Part shown: positions 15,801 to 22,055 of the stretch, in pieces
How positions within the stretch are numbered: the stretch's first letter is position 1
Layout: every line of letters starts with the position of its first letter
NCBI GenBank assembly: GCA_902478725.1
Contig: CABSMD010000017.1
Coordinates: 1 to 23,444 of the forward strand
Direction: 5' to 3'
Source: an uncultured Clostridia bacterium
GTDB lineage: Bacteria > Bacillota > Clostridia > HGM11514
Length of the DNA stretch: 23,444 bases
Translations under genes and position numbers: made by a program
The notes under the pieces: model-generated
What the model was told of the DNA's origin: nothing
Seen by the model: only the letters and a program-made list of their open reading frames with translations
Databases searched by the model: none

Positions 15801-18697
15801 AGACGATGCAGGGCTACTATGCGTCTGGGAATGAGACCGAATTGAATCGAATAGCGCAGGAAAAAAAGCCGAAGCAGCCATACAACATCTTCCGCGACAA
15901 TGTATCGGTCAAGGTTGTGCAGGACAAACTGAACGGCATGCCCTGCGACGGCAGCGTAACCGGCAACGCTGGATACCGTGACAATGACCACTTACTGCCG
16001 TCGGGTGCCTCGATGTTTGTGGAATACGGAAAGGATTTTCAGTTGACCGAAGCGGGTTTGGCGGAGGTCCGCAAAACGATTCCGGGATTTGAAAATATCG
16101 AAACCGCCAAAATCGGTCTGCAACCCTATATGGACAACGGCACGGAGCATTATGTCGGCGGACGCGTTCCGTCAGCCTCTGACGCGGTGATCAGCGGGAA
16201 GGGCGAGTCGTGGGATACCGTCGAGGCGGCGTATCATTTTGCCGACCCGGATGGGGACGAAGAGGGCGTGTCTGAAATCGTATGGTATATCAGCAACACG
16301 GTAGATGGAACCTATACCCGTCTTTCCGGAAAGCAGGGCAAACGGCTGATGATCGATCCGGACTACGCCGAAAAGTATATCCGTTATGAAGTGACGCCGT
16401 ATGACAGGGAAGGGCTGTATGGCGAAACGGTAACTTCGGGCGCGATCAAGCTTCCCGCGGCCGATACTATTAATACACTCTCTCTGCGTACAGCAATGAC
16501 CCGCGCGCGTGATGAGCTGGCAAAGGCGAATATTGGCAGCGGGGTAGGGCAGACGCCGCAGTCGGCGGCCGATACCCTGCAGGCTGTGATCGGCGAATCG
16601 GTCGAGTTGCTGGCGAAGAGCGGCAAAACGCTGGCGGAGGTAGAACGTCAAACCGCAAAGGTCGAATTAGCAATCATCCGCTTTAAAAACAGCCGGAATG
16701 TGGAGGAGATTTCCCTCAACAGCGCCTTGGCGGACACCGCGAACTGGAAGGTCGGCGTTGGGACGGATGAGATCACTTTCCGAGACGGCAGCCTGCTGCT
16801 GCAAAACACCACGGCAGAGGATTATACTGTAGTTTACGTAGGTAAAAAGTATAAGGATCAGGTCTTCCAGTTCAAGTATAAGGTCGACGACTTAAAGAAT
16901 GGTACCGTTGGCTTTTTCCTCCGCCAACAGGATCCGGACGCCGTGCCCGGACAAACGCCGGCCTATGGTTTCCTGATCAATAAGGATGGATATGAACTGC
17001 GTTCCTACCAGCCGGATGGTTTGCTGGCGGAGGCTTCCGCCCCGGCGTTTGAGGCGGGCAGGGAATATACCATGACCATTGGTGCCTATGATGAAGGCGA
17101 CGCGGTGAGATTGGTAATGCGGGTTGATGGGGAAACGGTATTTGAATTTCTCCATGAGTCCACAAATGCGGTTGTGGCGAAGCCCCTCAACGGCGTGGAA
17201 GGGTATCTCGGCGTGTATACCGGCCCGGGTCTGTCGGCACAGGTTTTACCGATTTCGTCGGATAAGGGCGCGCTGCGCACGGCGATCGACAGCGCGCAGG
17301 CGACCGTGCAGGGACTTGATGTGGGCAGCCGTTACGGTCAGTATCCGCAGTCGGCAGTGGATGTATTTAACGGCATTTTGGATGCAGCGGAATCGGTTGC
17401 GTCAGACATAGATGCGCTGCAGGCCACGGTTGACCAGATGATATCCGATCTGGAATATGCGTTAAACGACCTGTTGGGCACGAAGAATACAGTTGGCAAT
17501 CTGGAATCAGGCGAGACGGTGGATTATGATTACGGTATCGTTGGGCGGAGCACCTTTAACATCCCGCAGGACGCGAAGAGTGTGTATCTGCATGTGGATC
17601 CGTCGCGCGAGCATACGATTTTGGTGAATAAGCAGATCGGCGGTTCTCTGCTGACCATGACGGTGGCGGAGGGTACGAAGCTCACAGCCAACGGCTGGGA
17701 CGGAAACCTGCTGCTGCCTGAGCAGACGGACGCAACGTCCGCGACCGTAAAGGGCGAGGTTGCCGCAGTGTATAAGCTGGGAGGCGCGGCGCCGGTTGCG
17801 GCAAGCAAGCCGGTACGGATCGTACTGCCGGGAATGGCCTCCTATACGATTGGCTATGTTTCGGGCGGCACTCTCACAAATATAACCGAAAAATTGACCG
17901 CCGACAGTCTGGAAGCGGCAGAAGCGGCGCTGGGCGCCGGCAAGCAGGCTGCCTATTGTATCTCCGGAAACGATGTGGTAGTCTGGATAAAACAGCTGAC
18001 CGAGCTGGTTGCTTATACACCGGAGAAGCCTGAACCGACGCCTACAACAAAGCCTACGACAAGACCTACGTCCGCTCCTCCCTACAATAATGGTACTGTT
18101 GGAACCGGAACGACCGGCGGCACGAAATCCACCACGTCCATTGGCCTGTTGGGGGGCGATAGCGGCAGTAAATTTGTTGACATCACCAACCATTGGGCGA
18201 AGGATGATATCGAGAATCTGTATGCCAAGGGAATCGTAACCGGTGTCACCGAAATTACCTTTGAGCCGGACCGCAGTGTAACAAGGGCGGAGTTTGCTAC
18301 CCTGATCACAAAAGCGCTGAATCTTACCGGCAGCGCTTCGGCAGGATTTGCGGATGTTTCAACCAATGAGTGGCATTACGCTTATGTGAATGCGGCGGCC
18401 AATGCCGGGCTGATCGTCGGCTATGACGGATATTTCCGTCCGGATGATCTGATCACCCGTGAGGAAATGGCGGTTATCATAGCCAAGGCCTTTGCCTACA
18501 GGGGCAAGACAGCCGGCAGCGGCGGGATCGAAAAATTCACCGACAAAGGCGAGATATCCGGCTGGGCTTACTCCTACGTCGACACAGTAACAACAGCGGG
18601 CCTGATTTCCGGAATGACGCCGACCACCTTTGTGGCGGGCGCGAATACGACCCGCGCACAGGCGGCCAGCGTAATCAGACGGCTGCTGGATAATTAG
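9884..18697 (+). CDS. Giant secreted SLH-anchored beta-helix polysaccharide-active enzyme
   Basis: 2937 residues. The order is: signal peptide (1 to about 29, cleavage after VYA); Big2-like plus LamG-like modules at about 32-365 and 367-706; an Ig-like domain (707-814); a third, divergent Big2+LamG module (820-1150); two Ig-like domains (1153-1346); and a right-handed beta-helix (about 1352-2090). The helix opens with FFVATDGDDSNPGSFTRPFA and contains DASDMGAIYWGRNP (about 1813) and IFWDDGATGPYIAGN. Then come an Ig-like domain (to 2190), a FIVAR-like helical repeat (2196-2271), a lectin-like beta-sandwich (2272-2460), a second FIVAR-like repeat (2460-2532), an unknown domain (2533-2705), a Thr/Pro linker and three SLH repeats (2762-2937). 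The beta-helix resembles GH141-type glycosidases, but the substrate is unknown. ATG 9887 is an equally good start (GGGGAG 7 nt before). Confidence 0.88.
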   Translation: MMKRTIQKSALLLLSMLLILGTLGVAVYAADIIGIDISATKTNIKIGETAPVVIKALHADGTTAPYEGSATYESSNPDVMEVNGDGTVTSKNEGFSNITVKAAYGEKSIVIMATNKELVRNEDFEEEQEYRCYNAGQPAVQIDNGYSYDTTLVRGGNQSLKAPTLIHSSLTGGGQRVRLDIVSGVSSFADPEPGSDTEFGPAYRNRGVAEFWFYDDMNGVKNTCIEIMSAGGKNDYDGGPTYPQGQEIVDTVGWTHALRGYLRFADGKYNFKPMGSEMEKYFGALELHEQERSLGWHQYIIDFSKDDAYTIYLDGKILASRVTPGFVSNGGLNMIAFSRYGKSLAAGDSVHEMNLDDFRIYKMGNPLTVTGLAVSETKTNLKIGEKSQILCQKTFSDGTVAEPDGLTYESSNSYVLEVSGTGEMTAKSEGFSRVTVTSGDLSKSIFVMVSDNAPVVEEGFEAEKEYPSYFRMMPVFPPGFPFPPFPGRESYTYDDTVKRSGSYALKPLNLVHGIMEQEGAISNLDIVEEIPNFSDTDPAVRSRGVSEIWFYDDMSVTRKNVAFLLASQGGKGDYTDGTTTPGGLPVSPNVGWDTALNGLVTFSKGNYSFDQYKDGYGKGMDDVFGSFTVTPMERSPGWHQILVDYTKDDTYNIYIDGQILAARTTKGKFSNGGLKTISYVRFGPSDQAGQSDHTMNVDDIRVYKMGPAPEAPQISNVAVSGKTMVGETLEASYTFFDGNDDEEDKDKLIINWYTSYFSNSDDWGEPVATGPSYTLRETDANKYIKAEIKAYATAEPYESNTGVAVVGPVSERPPLESQTITGVSLSGSKTLYKEGETGEALAVKGISAIGEYDLLGHATLTSSDTFVATVDDNGNLKINATGYTIVSAVYENPNGTKAEGRVVINVCRDGEKTEGFEDYTIPDSAVNTHLKLVGAPVRGGMKAMGYQTPPQAASAMKWGLDLYAGYTYPSGVAEVWFYDSGEKSGAKASAYFQSHNQKDGKPFPNTLKARIGILDDTKDYYMYTNEQDGRADVGEGGVSLAGTAQAGSGYKGDKVAADLLLDGQEGRVRAARSKGWHQAVLVVDGGNDYSKVGTDQGTTTLYLDGIEIYRENYVPLYLNVARGEGHYAAGSADGSYYDDLAIYRYYTVARPPVVQSLSLEGAAMVGSVLTAKAEVTDDDGDELAPSTYQWQRFANNEWVDIKDATAETYTVTNDDLNCKLRVAVTPHSTVEPVDGEAVTSEEVGPVTVRKAAPGASDVTISGSAKIGDRIEVNYKYVQNEGSDPEGNTKFVWERSADGDTWEPIPNETGRYYAPVLADKGKYIRGSVVPTDVNGLAGEAVVSSNTLRVGEQIVFFVATDGDDSNPGSFTRPFATIEKARDTIREVKGSLPAGEIAVYIRGGDYYVDRAVTFGQGDSGTENSPIVYQPYNGEKVQFIGGVKIHNSKVSRVTDVSILNRVLDDYARTQLMQIDLSDVPGEIDPVWDYGFGINDTNHDEPGQPPNGLHKAYKNYKALEVYIGGVALKKSRWPNDEPGAGYVRTGKATSHATEYKTRPFTVEYTDTDNRTARWSPEAVKDLYLTGFIGNDWAGVTHKISTLDTADKKLTSVLGTSYQPTSDHRLYFFNLIEEIDMPGESYIDRENKIVYFYPANDAEKEDIIVSTLEDDMFQFNNVSNVTVKDLNIGYTRGSSINAKNVSNFTIDGVTAAHTSFNGISIQGANSAVKNSHIYDTASGGLSINGGDRMTLTDGHMLAENNRLHSVTRVYNSYKPALDMDGVGTTARNNEIYDGPHEIVTMDGNDLIFENNEVYKAVQDASDMGAIYWGRNPSQIGYRIVGNYFHQIGNKYGGYGQQSIFWDDGATGPYIAGNIFYQGSLPTEEGGTTGKSYALKTNGGEFAVVENNIFIDSPSAAWFQGWGLDKWWRYMTDSWKERNGKVWPKMTEETDTFGDVWKDHYKGTQWEEFWNQSLTEELYQTMQGYYASGNETELNRIAQEKKPKQPYNIFRDNVSVKVVQDKLNGMPCDGSVTGNAGYRDNDHLLPSGASMFVEYGKDFQLTEAGLAEVRKTIPGFENIETAKIGLQPYMDNGTEHYVGGRVPSASDAVISGKGESWDTVEAAYHFADPDGDEEGVSEIVWYISNTVDGTYTRLSGKQGKRLMIDPDYAEKYIRYEVTPYDREGLYGETVTSGAIKLPAADTINTLSLRTAMTRARDELAKANIGSGVGQTPQSAADTLQAVIGESVELLAKSGKTLAEVERQTAKVELAIIRFKNSRNVEEISLNSALADTANWKVGVGTDEITFRDGSLLLQNTTAEDYTVVYVGKKYKDQVFQFKYKVDDLKNGTVGFFLRQQDPDAVPGQTPAYGFLINKDGYELRSYQPDGLLAEASAPAFEAGREYTMTIGAYDEGDAVRLVMRVDGETVFEFLHESTNAVVAKPLNGVEGYLGVYTGPGLSAQVLPISSDKGALRTAIDSAQATVQGLDVGSRYGQYPQSAVDVFNGILDAAESVASDIDALQATVDQMISDLEYALNDLLGTKNTVGNLESGETVDYDYGIVGRSTFNIPQDAKSVYLHVDPSREHTILVNKQIGGSLLTMTVAEGTKLTANGWDGNLLLPEQTDATSATVKGEVAAVYKLGGAAPVAASKPVRIVLPGMASYTIGYVSGGTLTNITEKLTADSLEAAEAALGAGKQAAYCISGNDVVVWIKQLTELVAYTPEKPEPTPTTKPTTRPTSAPPYNNGTVGTGTTGGTKSTTSIGLLGGDSGSKFVDITNHWAKDDIENLYAKGIVTGVTEITFEPDRSVTRAEFATLITKALNLTGSASAGFADVSTNEWHYAYVNAAANAGLIVGYDGYFRPDDLITREEMAVIIAKAFAYRGKTAGSGGIEKFTDKGEISGWAYSYVDTVTTAGLISGMTPTTFVAGANTTRAQAASVIRRLLDN
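9977..10981 (+). repeat. Big2+LamG module, copy 1
   Basis: This segment encodes a Big2-like domain (ISATKTNIKIGE ... TYESSNPDVMEV) followed by a LamG-like sandwich (VAEFWFYDDM ... GWHQYIIDF ... YTIYLDGKILASR). It is repeated 1008 nt (336 codons) downstream. Both copies share an exact 19-nt stretch at 10093-10111 and 11101-11119, so this is a true DNA-level tandem duplication. Confidence 0.8.
10988..12001 (+). repeat. Big2+LamG module, copy 2
   Basis: Matching landmarks to copy 1 are VSETKTNLKIGE, TYESSNSYVLEV, VSEIWFYDDM, GWHQILVDYTKDDTYNIYID and VDDIRVYKMG. It contains a Pro/Phe-rich insertion at about residues 474-487 that copy 1 lacks. Confidence 0.8.
12341..13330 (+). repeat. Big2+LamG module, divergent copy 3
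   Basis: Recognised by protein landmarks only: VSLSGSKTLYKEGE, VAEVWFYDSGEK, SKGWHQAVLVVD, TLYLDGIEIY and YYDDLAIYRY. It is separated from copy 2 by an Ig-like domain and is older or more diverged than copies 1 and 2. Confidence 0.65.
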
Positions 18698-18724
18698 CTT
18701 ACCACTTCCATCTCCTTTTATAAA

Positions 18725-18760
18725 TGAGACGCCTCCCCGAGTATTTGGGGAGGCGTCTCA
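18725..18760. terminator. Strong hairpin after the giant gene
   Basis: A perfect 14-bp GC-rich stem (18725-18738 with 18747-18760) with an 8-nt loop. It lies 27 nt after the giant gene's stop codon and 34 nt after the convergent small gene ends at 18795. There is no strong T-run on either side, only TTTATAAAAGG on the minus strand, but the stability suggests it ends both transcripts. Confidence 0.7.
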
Positions 18761-18794
18761 AATTATCAAAAAACCAGTAATTTTATTTCATATT

Positions 18795-19112
18795 TCAATC
18801 TCTCTGCCATAAGACCGTGCCGTCTGGCAACGATATTTTTTCCGAAATGTTAAGGAGACAGATTTCGATGGAATTGTCATATATCTCAACAGAATCATCG
18901 TTGCCTTTCTCCAAAATTTCCACTTCATTAACGCCTGCTGCATACTCACCAATATAATCTTCGTCTCCGGGTTCGGTATCTGTTTCATATACACCAGTTA
19001 ATGAAGAGCATTTAACCTTCAGTCCGTTTCGCCAATCAATTAATATTTTTTTATTTTTATCATAAGCATAATTAAACACATATAGCATTTGCATATATTC
19101 CTCATTATTCAT
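18795..19112 (-). CDS. Small acidic protein, probable immunity protein
   Basis: A 105-residue, strongly acidic protein without signal peptide or membrane helix. It begins MNNEEYMQMLYVFNYAYDKN and ends SEKISLPDGTVLWQRD; the middle is rich in Asp/Glu (TDTEPGDEDYIGEY). I do not recognise the family. It is assigned as an immunity protein from context: the gene starts 25 nt after the C-terminal end of an Ntox50-type toxin remnant on the same strand, the classic toxin-immunity order in polymorphic toxin loci, and it is acidic, as many immunity proteins are. AAAGGGG lies 9 nt before the ATG. The region is visibly more AT-rich than the flanking S-layer genes, a sign of transfer. It may persist to protect against toxins from relatives. 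Confidence 0.6.
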   Translation of the reverse strand: MNNEEYMQMLYVFNYAYDKNKKILIDWRNGLKVKCSSLTGVYETDTEPGDEDYIGEYAAGVNEVEILEKGNDDSVEIYDNSIEICLLNISEKISLPDGTVLWQRD

Positions 19113-19136
19113 AGTATTTTACCCCTTTATAAAAAT

Positions 19137-19456
19137 TTAATTGAGCCATCCGGGTCTTGCCGGAACTATATGCGCATGACCTTTACTATCATAATGGATA
19201 GTTGCTCTGGTTGTATCATAATATTTTCCGGTTTGACTGTCATAGTATCTACCAATTACTCTACCGTTTCTTTATTATTACCCGAAACATAGCCTTTCCC
19301 AACCCCCTCTCTCAAAAGTTTATCCGGATTTTCTGTCAAAATACTGGGATTTTTCCCATTGTTAATCTGTTGCTTATAGTTGTTCGTACCTTCCATATGT
19401 TTATCTTGCCTGCCCTGATGTATCTTGGTCTGCGACACCACCGCCTTACACGGGTG
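19137..19456 (-). pseudogene. Broken C-terminal tip of an Ntox50-type polymorphic toxin
   Basis: Two overlapping frames give one recognisable toxin domain. The first (19456 down to 19256) reads HPCKAVVSQTKIHQGRQDKH, then MEGTNNYKQQINNGKNPSIL, then TENPDKLLREGVGKGYVSGN and NKETVE before a stop. The second (19262 to 19137) continues with RVIGRYYDSQTGKYYDTT, RATIHYDSKGHAHIVPARPG and WLN. This is the order of landmarks of polymorphic toxin type 50 (Ntox50: KH..GTN.Y, SIL..P..LL, IGKYYD..TGKYY.TT, IHYS..G.HIVPA), a putative RNase tip of large secreted toxins. Between V and RVIG the family has DFG; its absence plus the frame change fits a 10-nt deletion. The N-terminal delivery body and start codon are missing: an in-frame TAA at 19457-19459 and the S-layer terminator lie just upstream. 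An immunity-like gene follows. Confidence 0.75.
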
Positions 19457-19495
19457 TTATACCATATCTTGTTTTATTCGTAAAATATTCTAATT

Positions 19496-19534
19496 TGAAA
19501 AAACCGTATGGAAAAATTCCATACGGTTTTTTCA
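19496..19534 (-). terminator. Intrinsic terminator of the exporter-SLH operon
   Basis: An 18-bp perfect stem (19496-19513 with 19517-19534) closes an AAA loop and has a T-run on the minus strand at 19498-19503. It lies 20 nt after the SLH gene stop at 19554 and marks the upstream border of the toxin remnant. It could also act on the plus strand. Confidence 0.92.
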
Positions 19535-19553
19535 AGTTATTTTTGTGTCATTT

Positions 19554-22034
19554 TTATTTCGTTGCCAGTATTACCCTTACCCTGCCGCCTAGTTCCGGCT
19601 TTTTGTCATAATAGCCTGTCAGCGTGTAGTCAGTGCCGCTGATGATTTCGGTCAAGGGAAGGATTGTATATTTGTTGTTGCCGTCCTTTTTGTAAACAAT
19701 TACCCTGTCGCTGAGTGGATAGTCCTTGTTTCCTGCTGTAAGCTTGTTAGACGTAACCTTGGTAACCGTATCCTCGATTCTGGTCAGGGACTGGATGGAA
19801 TCGACCGAATTGGTGTCTGCCATAATAAATTTAGCCGGCACACCGCTGTAAGCCATAGGAAATGCTTTGCCCGCGGTCATCGTACTGTTAGTCGTGCCGT
19901 TAATATCATAGGTATAGCTGCCGGAGGCGCCTTTGGTTTCGGCCTGCAATACCATACCATAGGAATACATATCACCCGTCGCATCCAATAAAATCAGCTC
20001 GGTAATTTCATTCTTTTCATTTTTTTCGGCATATACAATGCTCTCCAAATCCAGGTATACCTGGTCAAGCCTTTGCGGAAATACTGTGACGTATTTCCCG
20101 GGAGTGTTGCTTTTTATCGTAGAGATGTCAAGAATCTTTATATCGGGCGAAAGAGTGTGACCGCCCAGCTTTTTTGTTTTCCAGTCAAAGCTGCCGGATA
20201 CAGCGGATTGTCCTAAAATGGTCGATGTTTTTGCGACTCCATCGTTGAAGGATACCCGTACCACGCGGTTTTTAATATCCGAATAGTTCTTGTCGGCGGC
20301 GTATTCGTACACCCCGCCGTCCGGCAGGGCGACCTTGATGTAGTTGCCAACATAGCGGCTTTTGTCATTTGCGGTAAACTCCTTGGTGCCGCTTTCAAAC
20401 ATATAGCCGTAGACAACGGCGTTTGCGTCTTCAGGGGATACGACGTCGGCGATCTGGTTCGATTTTCCCAAAAGGAGGGTTACGGTGTCGCCGAATTGGA
20501 AGCTGCCGCTTGAGGAGAGCTTGTCAAATGCCGTAACGCTTTCGATCTTATACTCCACACCGGAAACCGTTATGCCGGTCGGCTCATCCTTGTTGGGATC
20601 GGCCTTTTCATATACGCCGGTGACCTTGTTGCTGTAGGCCAAAACCATATTGAGATCCTTGGAATAGTAGATGATGTCGTATTTCTGTACCTCGTTTGCC
20701 GAAACCTTGCTGCCGTCGCGGGTAACCGTCGTGTTGGCGTCGGTTGCAAGCCTTGAGAGCCAGTCTGTGCTCGTCACGGTGTACGGCCCATCCATGTTGC
20801 CCTTTTCATAGCTGATGTAGTCGACGTTGCCGGCGGCGTCCTTCTTGACATAAAGAATGTCTCCCATCGAAAGCTCCGGTTTGATCGCGGAGTAGGTCGT
20901 CTTCACCTTGTCCTTATAGGCGGTGGTTCCGTCGTTGAGGTCGATCTGCTGGAGGGAGCCGTTTTTGTATCCCAAAATTGCGTTTTCCAGCTTGGAATAG
21001 ACTACGTATCTGTCGAGTGCGCTGGTGTCAGTGCCTGCCGCGTTTGCGGAAACCAGCATGGCATAATCGATCACCCCGTTCGGGCTGGCGAAAACGGTGA
21101 AGCTGTCTCCCTTATCCGCTTCGGCCACCGCGTTCTGATAGGTAGTGGCCTGTGATTTGTAAAAAGTCTTGAGATTCTCGTCAATTGGCAGGAGGCTGCC
21201 GTCAACAATCAAATCCGACCCGATCACATCCGTCACCTGATAGCTTGTTATGATTTGTTCCGACGGAATAAACGCAACCAGCTCGTCGCCGTTTTTGATG
21301 ACCGCATCGCCGCGTTTTCCAATGTTGTCGTAATGGAAGCTGCTGTTGATTTTAAAGGTTCCGCCGTCGGTCACAACCTTGTCATTGCCAACGGAGGAAT
21401 CCTCCCGTGCTGTGGCAATCAGGGTCACATCCTCTTTGATGGTGTAATCAAGCGACTCGATGTAGTCAACAGCGCCGCCCTTGGCCTTGGTGTTGAGCAG
21501 ATTGTAAACAAGCTGCATCATATCGCGGCGGTTTAAGGTATCGCCGATGTTGCGGTCGATGTTGTCGCAAAGCCCGGTGCGTTTGCCCAGGCCGATCTGG
21601 CCATAGGGCCAGGAGTTTCCAAAATCGCTTGCTGTGTAACCGAGCACGGTTAACAGCATGGTAACGGCCTCTTCGTACAAAACCGTTCCGTCCGGCCGGA
21701 AGGTAGCGTCGGTGTAGCCCTTGCAGATGCCGTTGTTGACGGCAAGCTGGATGTAGGGGGCCGCCCAGTGGGAGGCCGGGACGTCCTTAAAAGGGGAGAC
21801 GGCGCTGCCAAACGCGACCGAATCCCGGTATTGGGAGGTTGCAATTGCGATCTTTGCACTCTCCGCGCGTGATACCGGGTCATCCAGCCGGAAGTTGCCG
21901 TCCGGGTCACCCTGCATAATGTTCAGCTCGGATAAAAGTGTCATGATATCGCCTTCGTTCTGCCATGCTGCAAAAGTGGGGATACTCCCCAATACCAGAA
22001 GCAGGATGAGCAGGACGGATACTGTTTTTTTCAT
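19554..22034 (-). CDS. Secreted protein with N-terminal SLH domains
   Basis: 826 residues. A signal peptide (MKKTVSVLLILLLVLGSIPT, cleaved near residue 22) is followed by N-terminal S-layer homology repeats. The first is at about 26-70 (LNIMQGDPDGNFRLDDPVSR); the clearest is at 81-133 (FKDVPASHWAAPYIQLAVNN, then GYTDATFRPDGTVLYEE); a degenerate third is at about 139-190. These bind pyruvylated wall polymers. The rest (about 200-826) is beta-rich and unrecognised, with no catalytic motif seen, so it may be a structural S-layer or wall-surface protein. The ATG has AAAGGTG upstream and the gene begins 21 nt after the MacB-type permease, in one operon with the ABC exporter genes. It ends at a strong terminator. 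Confidence 0.88.
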   Translation of the reverse strand: MKKTVSVLLILLLVLGSIPTFAAWQNEGDIMTLLSELNIMQGDPDGNFRLDDPVSRAESAKIAIATSQYRDSVAFGSAVSPFKDVPASHWAAPYIQLAVNNGICKGYTDATFRPDGTVLYEEAVTMLLTVLGYTASDFGNSWPYGQIGLGKRTGLCDNIDRNIGDTLNRRDMMQLVYNLLNTKAKGGAVDYIESLDYTIKEDVTLIATAREDSSVGNDKVVTDGGTFKINSSFHYDNIGKRGDAVIKNGDELVAFIPSEQIITSYQVTDVIGSDLIVDGSLLPIDENLKTFYKSQATTYQNAVAEADKGDSFTVFASPNGVIDYAMLVSANAAGTDTSALDRYVVYSKLENAILGYKNGSLQQIDLNDGTTAYKDKVKTTYSAIKPELSMGDILYVKKDAAGNVDYISYEKGNMDGPYTVTSTDWLSRLATDANTTVTRDGSKVSANEVQKYDIIYYSKDLNMVLAYSNKVTGVYEKADPNKDEPTGITVSGVEYKIESVTAFDKLSSSGSFQFGDTVTLLLGKSNQIADVVSPEDANAVVYGYMFESGTKEFTANDKSRYVGNYIKVALPDGGVYEYAADKNYSDIKNRVVRVSFNDGVAKTSTILGQSAVSGSFDWKTKKLGGHTLSPDIKILDISTIKSNTPGKYVTVFPQRLDQVYLDLESIVYAEKNEKNEITELILLDATGDMYSYGMVLQAETKGASGSYTYDINGTTNSTMTAGKAFPMAYSGVPAKFIMADTNSVDSIQSLTRIEDTVTKVTSNKLTAGNKDYPLSDRVIVYKKDGNNKYTILPLTEIISGTDYTLTGYYDKKPELGGRVRVILATK

Positions 22035-22055
22035 GGTAACACACCTTTCTGTCTG

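Noticed and set aside
19089..19483. Plus-strand small frames over the toxin remnant
   Set aside because: They are shadows of the minus-strand toxin domain, which has recognisable family landmarks.
18780..19550. Insertion sequence or integrated element carrying the toxin cassette
   Set aside because: No transposase, terminal inverted repeats, target-site duplication or attachment site could be seen.
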